Shown: positions 8,338 through 17,800 of the stretch, piece after piece | Numbering within the stretch: the stretch's first letter is position 1 | Layout of the letters: each line of letters begins with the position of its first letter | Source of the DNA: UBA6059 sp040222235 | GTDB lineage: Bacteria > Bacteroidota > Bacteroidia > Cytophagales > Cyclobacteriaceae | Direction: 5' to 3' | DNA length: 64,000 bases | Assembly (NCBI GenBank): GCA_040222235.1 | Contig: JAVKDO010000006.1 | Span: 5,341 to 69,340, forward strand | Made by a program: the position numbers and the translations under genes | The notes under the pieces: model-generated | What the model saw: the letters and a program-made list of their open reading frames with translations, nothing else | Told to the model about the DNA's origin: nothing | The model's database searches: none

Positions 8338-9288
8338 ATGAACGATAAGAAAGAATCAGCGGTTTCCAGGAAAGTGGTTTTTGCCGTATTTCCTGGCGTA
8401 CACCTTCTTGACTTGACGGGTCCTGCCCATCTCTTTTATGAAGCTATCGACTATGGAGCAGATTATGAGCTGACCTATTTCTCGGTGGGTGATGAGAAGG
8501 TGATCAAAAGTAGTGCTGGCATGATGATCGGCGAACTAGTATCATTCTCTCAACTACAACTTCGCGAACAAGACATTATCATCATCCCCGGGATGGAGGC
8601 CCACTACTACATGGAGGTTGATATTAGAGATATACTTCGATCATTTCTGCATTGGCTAAGTAATCAATCGGTCAAGCGCGTGACGATATGCTCTGTCTGC
8701 ACAGGCGCTTTTGTGCTGGCGGCCTCTGGACTGCTCGATGGTAAATCATGCACTACGCATTGGCGCTACTGCGACAGGTTTGCCGATAGGTACCCCAAAA
8801 TAGAAGTCATCCGCAACAGGCTGTTCGTGGAGAATGACAACCTACTCACAAGTGCCGGCGTGTCATCGGGGATCGACCTGGCTCTTCACCTGATCGAAAG
8901 GCACCATGGCAGTCGGTTTGCGGCCGATATAGCCAGAGAGGTCGTCATCTATCTCAGGAGGGGTGAGGAGGAGCCCCAGCTCAGTATTTTCCTTCGCTAC
9001 CGCAATCATCTCGTGGATCCAATTCATACCGTGCAGGACTATTTGCTCAAGAGTTTCCATCTCAATCCTTCGCTAGAGGAGCTTGCTGATCTGGCGCATA
9101 CCAGTGAGCGTAACCTTACCAGAATGTTCAAAAAGGCGACAGGTATTACGATAGGAAAGTATCAGGAGCTCTTGCGGATCGAAAAGGCAGATCAACTTAT
9201 CAAAGAAGGAAATAAGATGGAAGTGGTAGCAAAATCGTGTGGCTATGCAGATGTAAGTCAGCTCTACAAGCTGCTGAAGAAGACCTAG
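8338..9288 (+). CDS. GlxA-type transcriptional regulator (DJ-1/PfpI + AraC helix-turn-helix)
   Basis: Two-domain regulator of 316 residues. Residues 12-190 form a DJ-1/PfpI domain with a nucleophile-elbow cysteine, Cys121 in SVCTGAFVLAASGLLDG. Residues 215-316 form an AraC/XylS DNA-binding domain: LEELADLAHTSERNLTRMFK is the first helix-turn-helix, and VAKSCGYADVSQLYKLLKK the second. In the GlxA family the DJ-1 domain usually senses or processes a small molecule. The gene is followed 84 bp later on the same strand by a lipoprotein containing a homologous DJ-1/PfpI domain, which suggests that the two share a ligand or process. Target genes are unknown; the adjacent lipoprotein gene is the natural first candidate. 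Confidence 0.92.
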   Translation: MNDKKESAVSRKVVFAVFPGVHLLDLTGPAHLFYEAIDYGADYELTYFSVGDEKVIKSSAGMMIGELVSFSQLQLREQDIIIIPGMEAHYYMEVDIRDILRSFLHWLSNQSVKRVTICSVCTGAFVLAASGLLDGKSCTTHWRYCDRFADRYPKIEVIRNRLFVENDNLLTSAGVSSGIDLALHLIERHHGSRFAADIAREVVIYLRRGEEEPQLSIFLRYRNHLVDPIHTVQDYLLKSFHLNPSLEELADLAHTSERNLTRMFKKATGITIGKYQELLRIEKADQLIKEGNKMEVVAKSCGYADVSQLYKLLKKT

Positions 9289-9372
9289 TGTGGCTGGATT
9301 TGCCATGCGCTTGTCCTAGGAGAATGGAAGTAGTGGTCATAGCTTTAAACCTGTCAAACAAATCAAAATAAA

Positions 9373-10203
9373 ATGAAGAAGATTTTAATCACTCTGTTAG
9401 TCGTAATTGCATCGTTCTCTTTTTCTTGTGAATCACAGCAACTGGTAGCCTCGAATGAGGTGGCTTGGTATTGTAAACCATGCGGATCATCCTGCGACAA
9501 AGTAGCTTTTGATAAAGCTGGAAAATGCACACATTGCGGTATGGAGCTATCCGAGAGATCAGCGGCTGAGCAGTTGGAGTTACTTGATAATAAAATGACC
9601 ATAGCATTCTACTTACAGAACAACGTGGAGGTGCTGGACTTTGCCGGCCCAATGGAAGTATTCGCCTATGCTGGATACGAGGTGTTCACGGTCTCCAAGA
9701 CCCGAGAGCCGATCAAGACACAAAATATCCTTACCTTCATACCTGACTACAGCATAGAAGATGCTCCAGCGGCTGATATCATGGCCTTTTTTGGCGGAAA
9801 CAGTGGAGCCGCCTCTGGAGACAAAGCCGTCATCAATTGGGTGAAGTCACGCATCGATGAGACCGACTATTTTTTCTCGGTTTGTACAGGTGCTTTCGTC
9901 ATGGGCGAAGCAGGTTTGCTAGATGGCAGGACGGTCACGACCTTTCATAATGCCATCGATGGCTTGACTAAGAGCTTCCCTAAAGCTACCGTAAGATCTG
10001 ACGTACGCTTTGTCGACAATGGTAATGTGATCACTACAGCCGGCGTATCAGCAGGTATCGATGGAGCGTTGCACTTAGTTGCTAAGCTAGACGGTTTGCA
10101 AGCTGCCAAGGATGCGGCCTTCTACATGGAGTACGACAAATGGAAGCCTGGTGAAGGACTCATTTTGGACGAGGAGACTAAGGCTGTCTATGCTGAGAAG
10201 TAG
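9373..10203 (+). CDS. DJ-1/PfpI-family lipoprotein with N-terminal metal-binding motif
   Basis: A 276-residue envelope protein. The signal peptide ends in a lipobox with Cys19 (SFSC). A compact cysteine cluster follows, C34-x2-C37-x3-C41 and C52-x2-C55 in WYCKPCGSSC...KCTHCGMEL, resembling the heavy-metal-binding domain of P-type ATPases and copper proteins. The rest (about 74-260) is a DJ-1/PfpI domain with elbow Cys171 in SVCTGAFVMGEAGLLDG, closely resembling the same region of the upstream regulator. Membrane anchoring outside the cytoplasm is unusual for the family. I infer a thiol- or metal-linked function in the periplasm or at the cell surface; the substrate is unknown. Confidence 0.88.
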   Translation: MKKILITLLVVIASFSFSCESQQLVASNEVAWYCKPCGSSCDKVAFDKAGKCTHCGMELSERSAAEQLELLDNKMTIAFYLQNNVEVLDFAGPMEVFAYAGYEVFTVSKTREPIKTQNILTFIPDYSIEDAPAADIMAFFGGNSGAASGDKAVINWVKSRIDETDYFFSVCTGAFVMGEAGLLDGRTVTTFHNAIDGLTKSFPKATVRSDVRFVDNGNVITTAGVSAGIDGALHLVAKLDGLQAAKDAAFYMEYDKWKPGEGLILDEETKAVYAEK

Positions 10204-10206
10204 GAG

Positions 10207-11292
10207 CTACACAAACTTCACACTATGGATCATGGGCAGATTATTCGAGATAGTCTGCCAATGTTCACCCCGATTCTCTGATAGGTAGAGATTGCCTGTA
10301 GTCGTCCCAAATGCCAAGGTATCTCCTGCGATATCCAGCCCATGACGATAGGTGATATCGAAGACACCCTCCTGGGGAAGGCCGGAGGTAAAAGTCTGCC
10401 AGGTATCCCCGCCATCATCGGTTCGACAAACACATAACGCTTCATCGACAGCTACTCTCACTTCATCGCTGACACCTGGCACTACCCAAGCCACTTCTGG
10501 ATTTTGCTCGTCTACAGCTACCGCAAAACCAAAGTTGGCCGGGCCATTCTTATCTGTGACATCTCGCCATTGCTTTCCGCCATCCCTTGACATGAAAATA
10601 CCACAGTGATTCTGTTGCCAGAGGACATCAGGGTTGCTGGGGCTCATGACGACAAGGTGAGGGTCTTGCCCCACTTCTGCATTTTCGTCTGGAAGGAAGT
10701 CCGCTTTAAGACCTTTATTGCGTACCATCCAGCTTGACCCCCCATCTGTGCTCTCATACACTCCGGCACAGCTGATCCCGATGAAGATGCGATTCTCATC
10801 TCTGGGGTCAATCAGGATGGAGTGAATACCAGCATTGTCTCTACCCCCGCCAAACCATTGTGTTTTGCGTGTTGGCTGATCCCAAAGTCCACGATTGAGC
10901 TCGAAGTGATCGCCATTGTCCTCACTGACGAACAGACCTCCTGGCTCAGTGCCGACATAGACTTTTCCTTTTTGATTGGCACTACCATTGGCGAATGCCC
11001 AGAGGTATTTGGTAGCTGCTAGTTCTCCATCCTTGACTTCCTCACCCTCAGGGTACTTGGGAGCCTCGAGCTCTTCCCAAGTCTTGCCATCAGGAGACCT
11101 ATGTAGCTTGCAGCCCCAGTGACCATGATCCAGCATCGCCCACCAAGTACCCGTGTGAGGATCGATGGTTGCAATAGTTACAGGAGCACCTACGAACTCA
11201 GTTCGCTGATAGGCCCATTGTCCATCTGGTTGCTGATCGTAGATAATTAGGCCCTTACGAGTGCCTAGAAGAAGTCTTTGTTTGGGTTTCAT
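10207..11292 (-). CDS. BNR/YVTN-type beta-propeller protein paired with a MoaD-like protein
   Basis: A 361-residue protein without a signal peptide, so cytoplasmic. It consists of BNR (Asp-box) repeats: VSEDNGDHFE, STDGGSSWM, SRDGGKQWR, TDDGGDTWQ and SENRGEHWQ. These repeats form a beta-propeller, and automated annotation often calls such proteins exo-alpha-sialidases, but I see no sialidase catalytic set (the FRIP motif and Arg triad are not evident). It is the second gene after a MoaD/ThiS-like protein, 18 bp apart and certainly co-transcribed. I believe the pairing recurs in other bacteria, which would suggest a joint function; this should be checked. Molecular role unknown. Confidence 0.85.
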   Translation of the reverse strand: MKPKQRLLLGTRKGLIIYDQQPDGQWAYQRTEFVGAPVTIATIDPHTGTWWAMLDHGHWGCKLHRSPDGKTWEELEAPKYPEGEEVKDGELAATKYLWAFANGSANQKGKVYVGTEPGGLFVSEDNGDHFELNRGLWDQPTRKTQWFGGGRDNAGIHSILIDPRDENRIFIGISCAGVYESTDGGSSWMVRNKGLKADFLPDENAEVGQDPHLVVMSPSNPDVLWQQNHCGIFMSRDGGKQWRDVTDKNGPANFGFAVAVDEQNPEVAWVVPGVSDEVRVAVDEALCVCRTDDGGDTWQTFTSGLPQEGVFDITYRHGLDIAGDTLAFGTTTGNLYLSENRGEHWQTISNNLPMIHSVKFV

Positions 11293-11310
11293 ATCGCATA
11301 GTTTAAAAAA

Positions 11311-11583
11311 TCAGCCTCCAGAGAGCGCCTGCATGATATATACCTCATCCTTATCGGTGAGTTGATCGCTGAGCTGCTCTCGGTCAGATACCATATCATT
11401 ACCTATAAAAATATTTACATGCTTCCGCAGCGCTCCAGTTTCGTCCACGATGTAGTCTTTGAGACCAGGATGGGTTTCTTCCACACTATCGAGCAACTGG
11501 CTCACTGTGGATCTTTGGATACTCATTTCCCCAAGCGTAGGATAAAACCTTTTCAAATTGGACGTAAATCGAACTTTGGCCAT
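11311..11583 (-). CDS. MoaD/ThiS-family ubiquitin-like sulfur-carrier protein
   Basis: A 90-residue ubiquitin-fold protein ending in Gly-Gly (LSGG), the terminus that is adenylated and thiocarboxylated in MoaD and ThiS. ATG 11583 (MAKVRFTSNL) is preferred over an upstream TTG at 11589. The visible pattern is a beta-grasp: KVRFTSNLKRFYP, SQLLDSVEETHPGL, VNIFIGND and DEVYIMQALSGG. Neither a MoeB/ThiF activating enzyme nor other molybdopterin genes are nearby. Its operon partner is the BNR propeller protein. It may donate sulfur or be conjugated to proteins, or serve molybdopterin synthesis for enzymes such as the IorB oxidoreductase at 54347-56554; the last is inference only. Confidence 0.88.
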   Translation of the reverse strand: MAKVRFTSNLKRFYPTLGEMSIQRSTVSQLLDSVEETHPGLKDYIVDETGALRKHVNIFIGNDMVSDREQLSDQLTDKDEVYIMQALSGG

Positions 11584-11778
11584 GGTCAAAATCTATGTTG
11601 AATAAAATTAATGAATATTTGAGTAAAACGATTTTTCTGGTAGGGGGAGATTGACTTTACCCTGTGTGAGACTTGCCTACCGGAAGTTTGTTCGTTGCTC
11701 GAGACAACCGCTTGAATGAGAGCTCTTGGAAATTTCTAATCTTCTGCCGTAATTCAACTCATCATAACCAACTATATC

Positions 11779-12594
11779 ATGAAACAATTTAACAACGCTC
11801 TTTTTGGTTCCGTGCTTTGCCTTGCCGCTTTTGGCCTCTGGTCATGTGGCGGTGGTAACCAGACCAACGATAATGCTGCCACAACAGAACCCGCATCAGC
11901 GCCTGTGGATCATGCTGAAAATATACAAGGAGCATGGACTACTACATATACGAACGAAGCTGGAGAGGAAGTGGAAGTGATGACCATCGTAGTGGATGGA
12001 TACATCGCTGAGACCTTCTACAACCTTGAAGAGAAGCGATTTGACGGTACGGTGGGTGGGTCATGGACTATTGAGGGGAACAAGTTCAATCTCAACTTTG
12101 AATTCAATACGATGGACACAACGCGGGTTGGGAAAACTTCTGTACTTACTTTCGACCTCAAAGGAGACACTATTCTTTTTGAAGGAGATGATCGTATCTG
12201 GACACGAGTGGATGACGGCACACCCGGCAAGCTCAACGGTGCTTACTTGATTACTGGTAGGAAGCGTGATGGCGAAATATCCAGAAGGACACCTGGTGCG
12301 CGGAAGACAATGAAGATTCTCTCAGGTACGAGATTTCAATGGATTGCATACCATACTGAAACCACCAAGTTTTCAGGTACTGGCGGAGGTACCTACACCA
12401 CAGTGGGCGATGACTACACTGAAAACATCGAGTTCTTCTCCCGCGATAGCAGTAGAGTAGGGGCCAGTCTCGGCTTCAAATGGGCGCTGGACAGTGGCGA
12501 ATGGCACCATAGCGGCCTGAGCAGTAAGGGAGCACCAATCTATGAGATTTGGACGCCTAGGGGTATGCTGGATGCTGCTGCGGCACAGCAGTAG
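11779..12594 (+). CDS. lipoprotein with two lipocalin-like repeats
   Basis: A 271-residue lipoprotein (lipobox LWSC, then GGGN). The mature part contains two homologous units of about 100 residues. The first, about 49-147, starts NIQGAWTTTYTNEAG and contains VGGSWTIEGNKFNLNFEFN. The second, about 152-265, starts LNGAYLITGRKRDG and contains GGGTYTTVGDDYTENIEFF. Each repeat ends with a DTTRVG/DSSRVG motif, a strand and W-T-R. This is the pattern of small lipocalin-like beta domains in Bacteroidota secreted proteins. A hairpin that could end its transcript lies inside the convergent ArsC-like gene. Ligand and partner unknown. Confidence 0.82.
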   Translation: MKQFNNALFGSVLCLAAFGLWSCGGGNQTNDNAATTEPASAPVDHAENIQGAWTTTYTNEAGEEVEVMTIVVDGYIAETFYNLEEKRFDGTVGGSWTIEGNKFNLNFEFNTMDTTRVGKTSVLTFDLKGDTILFEGDDRIWTRVDDGTPGKLNGAYLITGRKRDGEISRRTPGARKTMKILSGTRFQWIAYHTETTKFSGTGGGTYTTVGDDYTENIEFFSRDSSRVGASLGFKWALDSGEWHHSGLSSKGAPIYEIWTPRGMLDAAAAQQ

Positions 12595-12601
12595 AGCCTA
12601 G

Positions 12602-12943
12602 CTACAATAAGCTATTCACATTCTCAGGCGGTCTTCCCAAGACCGCCTTATTATTTTTCACGACTATTGGCCGCTCTATCAAGATGGGATGCTCGACCAT
12701 GGCTTGAAGCCATTCATCATCATTGAGCGCTTTACCCTTGAATTGTTCCTTGTAGATAGTTTCACCCTTCCGAATCAATTCATGAGGTGACATTCCCAGT
12801 TTCTCACATAGCCCCTTTAGCGTATCAAAGTCTGGGCATACCTTGAGATATTCAACGACTTTGGCACTTTGTCCACTATCATGAATGATTTTGAGTGTCT
12901 GACGGCTTTTACCGCATCTTGGGTTGTGGTATATCGTTAGCAT
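12602..12943 (-). CDS. ArsC/Spx-family arsenate reductase-like protein
   Basis: A thioredoxin-fold protein of 113 residues from ATG 12943 (MLTIYHNPRCGKSRQT); the upstream GTG extension lacks homology character and would overlap the hydrolase promoter. Cys10 in NPRCGKSR is the single reactive cysteine used by glutaredoxin-linked arsenate reductases of the ArsC/YffB type. The IRKGE segment and the C-terminal VLGRPPENV are typical. No arsenic operon genes (arsB, arsR) are near, so the real substrate may be something other than arsenate. It is divergent from the alpha/beta hydrolase, with only 38 bp between start codons. Confidence 0.88.
   Translation of the reverse strand: MLTIYHNPRCGKSRQTLKIIHDSGQSAKVVEYLKVCPDFDTLKGLCEKLGMSPHELIRKGETIYKEQFKGKALNDDEWLQAMVEHPILIERPIVVKNNKAVLGRPPENVNSLL
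12626..12660 (+). terminator. possible intrinsic terminator embedded in the arsC-like 3' end
   Basis: AGGCGGTCTT and AAGACCGCCT form a perfect 10-bp stem with a 3-nt loop, followed by TATTATTTTTC. It lies 32 bp past the stop of the lipoprotein gene (plus strand). The same bases encode the conserved AVLGRPPE end of the convergent ArsC-like protein, so the hairpin could be a coding coincidence rather than a selected terminator. Confidence 0.5.
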
Positions 12944-12981
12944 ATTTACTGTCTTTTCAATCAACACCCAAAACTACCACG

Positions 12982-14055
12982 ATGAAAATCCTTTTGAAAA
13001 TACTACTCGGCCTTCTAGCTACATTTTTTGTGCTCCTCATTTTAGGTATTGGGTTTATATGGCTTAAGAGTCCCATGACGACCCCTCAATTTGAAAATGC
13101 TCCAAATAGCATTGCCTCCATTGAAAAATTTGAGCTCAATGGTGAGGAACAACATGTGATACTTCGCGGGAAAGATCAGGCCAATCCAGTGGTCCTGTTT
13201 TTACACGGTGGACCAGGCTCACCAGAGTATCCGGCATTTTACGCCTATAACCGTGAGCTGGAGAATGACCTGACTTTCGCCCACTGGGAGCAGCGCGGAA
13301 GCGGCTTGTCTTATCATGAGGACGTGGATATGAGTAAGGTGACATTGGAGCAGCTGGTAGCGGACGGCATTTCCCTATCGGAACAATTAATCCAGAGATT
13401 TGGCAAGCAGAAGATCTATCTCCTTGGTCATAGCTGGGGTACGATGTTGGGTATGCACATGATCAAAGAGCGACCTGACCTCTTCCATGCCTTCTTTTCT
13501 GTGGGGCAGGTCTCAGACCAGAAGCTCGGAGAACAGCTCTCCTACGAGTGGGTACTCAGCCAAGCGAAGGACGATAGAAATAAAGAAGCTGTAGAAGAAC
13601 TCTCGCAGATTGATCCGTTAATGTCTGTCGACGATCCCAAGTACATGGACTACATCATGACGGAGCGTAAATGGGTGGATCACTATGGGGGTAGCTTCAA
13701 GCGTGGAAGCATGTTCTTGGATATAGTCCAGTTGCTAGTGATGGCTCCTGAATATGACTTAAGCTCAAAGATCAATTATATGAAGGCTAATTTGCAGGCA
13801 TTGGAAGCACTTTGGCCCACTGTGCTGAGCAACAACTTATTTTTGACCGTATCGGAGGTAGATGCGCCAGTATATATTTTTCAAGGTCGTTATGACTACC
13901 AGACACCTTATCCCCTAGCCAGGCAGTACTTTGACTCACTTAAGGCGCCAAAAAAGGCGTTCTATACTTTTGAAAACTCAGCACATGGAGTTATGTATGA
14001 GGAGCCTGAGAAGTTTAATGAACTAATACTGAAACTGGTTGACCCTGATCATTAA
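12982..14055 (+). CDS. membrane-anchored alpha/beta hydrolase, proline iminopeptidase-like
   Basis: A 357-residue hydrolase from ATG 12982, chosen because the upstream frame runs into the divergent arsC-like gene and because this Met begins a clear hydrophobic N-terminal anchor (MKILLKILLGLLATFFVLLI). The alpha/beta-hydrolase core shows the oxyanion segment LHGGPGSPEYP, the nucleophile elbow GHSWG and a late Asp-His pair (GRYDYQT; SAHGVMYEEP). HGGPG with GHSWG is typical of prolyl iminopeptidase-like enzymes (S33). Location is probably periplasmic. It is followed 6 bp later by a small lipoprotein, likely the same transcript. The substrate cannot be assigned. Confidence 0.88.
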   Translation: MKILLKILLGLLATFFVLLILGIGFIWLKSPMTTPQFENAPNSIASIEKFELNGEEQHVILRGKDQANPVVLFLHGGPGSPEYPAFYAYNRELENDLTFAHWEQRGSGLSYHEDVDMSKVTLEQLVADGISLSEQLIQRFGKQKIYLLGHSWGTMLGMHMIKERPDLFHAFFSVGQVSDQKLGEQLSYEWVLSQAKDDRNKEAVEELSQIDPLMSVDDPKYMDYIMTERKWVDHYGGSFKRGSMFLDIVQLLVMAPEYDLSSKINYMKANLQALEALWPTVLSNNLFLTVSEVDAPVYIFQGRYDYQTPYPLARQYFDSLKAPKKAFYTFENSAHGVMYEEPEKFNELILKLVDPDH

Positions 14056-14061
14056 CTTTAG

Positions 14062-14802
14062 ATGATGTTAGGTTCGAATGAATGGTATGTCCCCTTTAGC
14101 CTTTTTCTTGCATTTTTTGCTATTGCTGCTTGTGGAGATGATAGTGATTTGCCTAGTGAAGTACAAAAGGAGGTGTGGGTAGATCCACTTGGCGAGCTGC
14201 CAAATCTCGGACGAGTAAGCTTTCAGCAACCTCAAGTTGGACAAAGGTCAAGCTATCTGGAATTTGAAGAAAACTATAATCGTCCTACCGGGACTGCTAG
14301 TACCACTTACACTGGAGATACATTGATAATGGGGATTCTAGGAATTCGAGGTGATACATTGGAAATCGTGGAGTATTACTCTCAGTTTTCGCCTATTGAA
14401 GATTTTGGTAGTGACGCTTCTGGTGAGAGAATACTGTATCTATCGACAGAATTGCTGTTAGGTGATTCTCTCTATATCAGACCATTGCAAGGTTATTCCC
14501 ACATTTTTTTACTTAATCCATTCCTTCCTTTGACCGATAGACTGGACACCTTGGCACAGCACATATCAACTATCCCTGTTTATGATCTAAACGCTCAAGC
14601 TTGGATGGCAAGGGTTGATGAATATGCTGTAGGTGAGGTTAGGCTCGATAGCTTGATTGTTTATTTCGACTACACTAATATGGCCACTGATGGTCTTGGC
14701 TTATGTTCGTTGTACTCCATTGACTTAGGCGTTATAAGAAGTGCCTACATCAACCCATGGGATTCCAATAAATCTAATGGCTGGGATTTATTGCTAGAGT
14801 AA
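14062..14802 (+). CDS. hypothetical lipoprotein
   Basis: A 246-residue protein not recognised as a known family. The N-terminus is hydrophobic with a lipobox-like end (IAACGDDSD), so it is probably a lipoprotein. The body is rich in beta-type segments such as TASTTYTGDTLIMGILGIRGD and LDSLIVYFDYTNM, suggesting a small all-beta fold. The start is the ATG of an ATGATG pair 6 bp after the hydrolase stop, so the two are co-transcribed and may share an envelope role. Function unknown. Confidence 0.72.
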   Translation: MMLGSNEWYVPFSLFLAFFAIAACGDDSDLPSEVQKEVWVDPLGELPNLGRVSFQQPQVGQRSSYLEFEENYNRPTGTASTTYTGDTLIMGILGIRGDTLEIVEYYSQFSPIEDFGSDASGERILYLSTELLLGDSLYIRPLQGYSHIFLLNPFLPLTDRLDTLAQHISTIPVYDLNAQAWMARVDEYAVGEVRLDSLIVYFDYTNMATDGLGLCSLYSIDLGVIRSAYINPWDSNKSNGWDLLLE

Positions 14803-14888
14803 ACTATTCTGTTCCACTCGTCTATTCCTTACTAGCAATTCTCTTAAAAAGATGGGATTATTGTAATTCAACAAAACTCAAACTCCCG

Positions 14889-17800
14889 ATGAAGCGATAC
14901 CTACTACCTCTTTGTATTATTCTATTCTTTTCTGGGCCAGATTCCTTTGCTCAACGAAAAAAAACTGCCGAACCGGCGAAGCATTACCTCGAAGATGTAT
15001 CCTTATCTGGAATGAAATTCCGCAATATAGGGCCGGCTATTACTTCCGGTAGGATATCAGACTTTGCGATCAATCCGAATAACCCAAGTGAGTATTACGT
15101 GGCGACCTCTGCCGGAGGTGTGTGGAAGACCAACAATGCCGGCAACACCTATGAGCCTTTGTTTGATAGCCAGGGCAGCTATAGCATAGGTGTAATCACA
15201 ATGGATCCGAGCAACTCCAGCACCATATGGGTGGGTACAGGTGAGAACAACAATCAGAGAAGTGTAGGTTTTGGTGATGGTGTATACAAGTCGAACGATG
15301 CTGGTGCGTCATGGCAAAAAATGGGCTTAGAAAACTCTGAGCATCTTGGTAAGATTATCGTACATCCTGATAATTCAGATATAGTTTATGTTGCGGCTAT
15401 TGGCCCACTTTGGAGTGCGGGAGGTGATAGAGGTGTTTATAAAACAGCTGATGGCGGCAAAACCTGGGAAAACGTTCTAAGTATAGACGAACACACTGGT
15501 ATCAACGACCTTGAGATAGATCCAAGAAACCCTCAGGTACTTTATGCTTCCGCTTTTCAGCGCAGACGACATGTGTTTACTTATATCAGTGGGGGACCAG
15601 GCTCAGCTATTTACAAAAGCACAGATGGGGGTGCTACCTGGGAGAAGTCTCAGAAAGGCTTACCAGATGTGGATCTAGGAAGGATCGACATTGAAATTTC
15701 TCCTGCAGATCCTGAGATTATCTATGCGATTGTTGAAGCTGCACAGGGTAAAGGAGGCTTCTTTAAGTCTACTGATCGAGGAGCTTCCTGGAAAAAGCAG
15801 AGTGGCCATACTACCAGTGGCAACTATTATGTAGAGATTTTCGCGGATCCTGTTGATTCTGATAAGGTCTACTCGATGGACACCTGGATGCATGTCACCG
15901 AGGATGGAGGAAAATCATTCAGGGTACTGGGTGAAGACTATAAGCACGTTGATAATCATGTGATGTGGATCAATCCATCCAATACCAACCACCTGCTAGT
16001 CGGCTGTGACGGTGGGATATACGAGACCTGGGATATGGGTGCACATTGGGACTTTAAGGAGAACCTACCGGTAACCCAATTCTATAAAGTAGCTGTTGAT
16101 AATGACGCTCCTTTCTATAATGTCTATGGAGGTACTCAAGATAACTTTAGCCTTGGCGGACCGTCACGTACTACTTCACAAAATGGTATCTCCAACGATC
16201 AATGGTTTATCACCCACGGGGGTGATGGTTTTGAGTCGCAGGTTGATCCTGAGAACCCTGATATTGTCTACGCTCAGTCGCAGTATGGTGTGTTGGTGAG
16301 ATACGATCGCAAAAGTGGAGAAGAGAAAGGTATCCAGCCTAAGGAGCGAAAGGGAGAAAATAGCTACCGATGGAATTGGGATGCCCCGCTAGCCGTAAGT
16401 GCACATAAGTCAGGCCGGATCTATTTTGCCGCCAACAAGGTGTTCCGAAGTGATGATCGTGGCAATAGCTGGGAAGTGATCAGTGATGATCTATCTCGAC
16501 AGATCAATCGCAACGAGCTAGAAGTGATGGGGCGGGTCTGGAGTGTAGACGCAGTGGCTAAAAATGGCGGAGTGAGCCCCTATGGTGCTGTTGTGACCTT
16601 TTCAGAGTCTCCGCTTGATGAGAATCTACTTGTTGTAGGCACAGATGATGGCCTCATTCAAATTACTGAAGACGGAGGGGCAAGCTGGCGCAGTGTTGGC
16701 AGTTTTGCTGGCGTACCTGCGCGCACTTACGTCAATGCTGTACTGACTTCTAACCATGACCAAAATGTGATGTATGCAGTGTTTAACAATCACAAAAACG
16801 GTGACTTTAGGCCCTATGCCTTTGTGAGCAAGGACAAGGGAGCATCTTGGACGAACATCACCAATAACCTACCGGAAAAAGGATCGACGTATACCATAGC
16901 TGAGGATCATATTGATGCTAACCTCCTATTTGCTGGAACTGAGTATGGTGTATTCTTTAGCAATAATAGGGGTGCTAATTGGAAGCAGTTGAAGGCTGGA
17001 ATGCCGACGATTGCTATTAGGGACCTAGCTATTCAGCAGCGAGAAAATGATTTGGTGATGGCCTCTTTTGGACGTGGCTTCTTCGTTTTGGATGACTATT
17101 CCGCATTGCGCGAATTGTCTGAGGAGAATATGACTGCTGATGGCAAGCTGTATCCTGTAAGAAATGCGCTGCTTTTCGAGAGAAGCACACCTTATGGTCT
17201 TCCTCGACAGGCATTTCAAGGTGACAATTTTTACATGGGGGACAATCTGGGCTCTGTAGCGATTTTCACCTATAGTTTGGGAGAGGAATATAGAACTGCT
17301 AAAGAACTCAGGTTGGAATCAGAGAAGGAGAAAAGAGAATCAGGTGGAGACAATGCGTATCCAAGCTACGATGCGCTCAAAAAGGAGCAAATGGAGGCCG
17401 ATCCTTATCTACTATTTACGGTAGTGAATAGTCAGGGAGAAGTGATTCGGAAACTTACCGCGAAACCATCAAAGGGGGTCAATAGAATCAATTGGGATTT
17501 GCGACATGCTTCAAAGGAGCCTGTTTCACTCACCCCGCCTCCATTCTACAATCCATTTGGAGGTACCAATGAAGGAACCCTAGTTGAGCCTGGAACATAC
17601 AGTGTAACGCTCTCTAAAGTCTTGGATGGTGAAGTAACGGCACTTGATGGGCCCATGGAGTTTGAAGTGATACCACTTGATAATACTGTTCTTCCAGCGA
17701 TCGATCGAGAGGCTGTCGTGGTTTTTCAGGCTGAAGTCAATACGCTCAGCGGCAAGGTCTCAGCAACCAACCAGCGAATGCGAGAGCTGTCTAATCAGAT

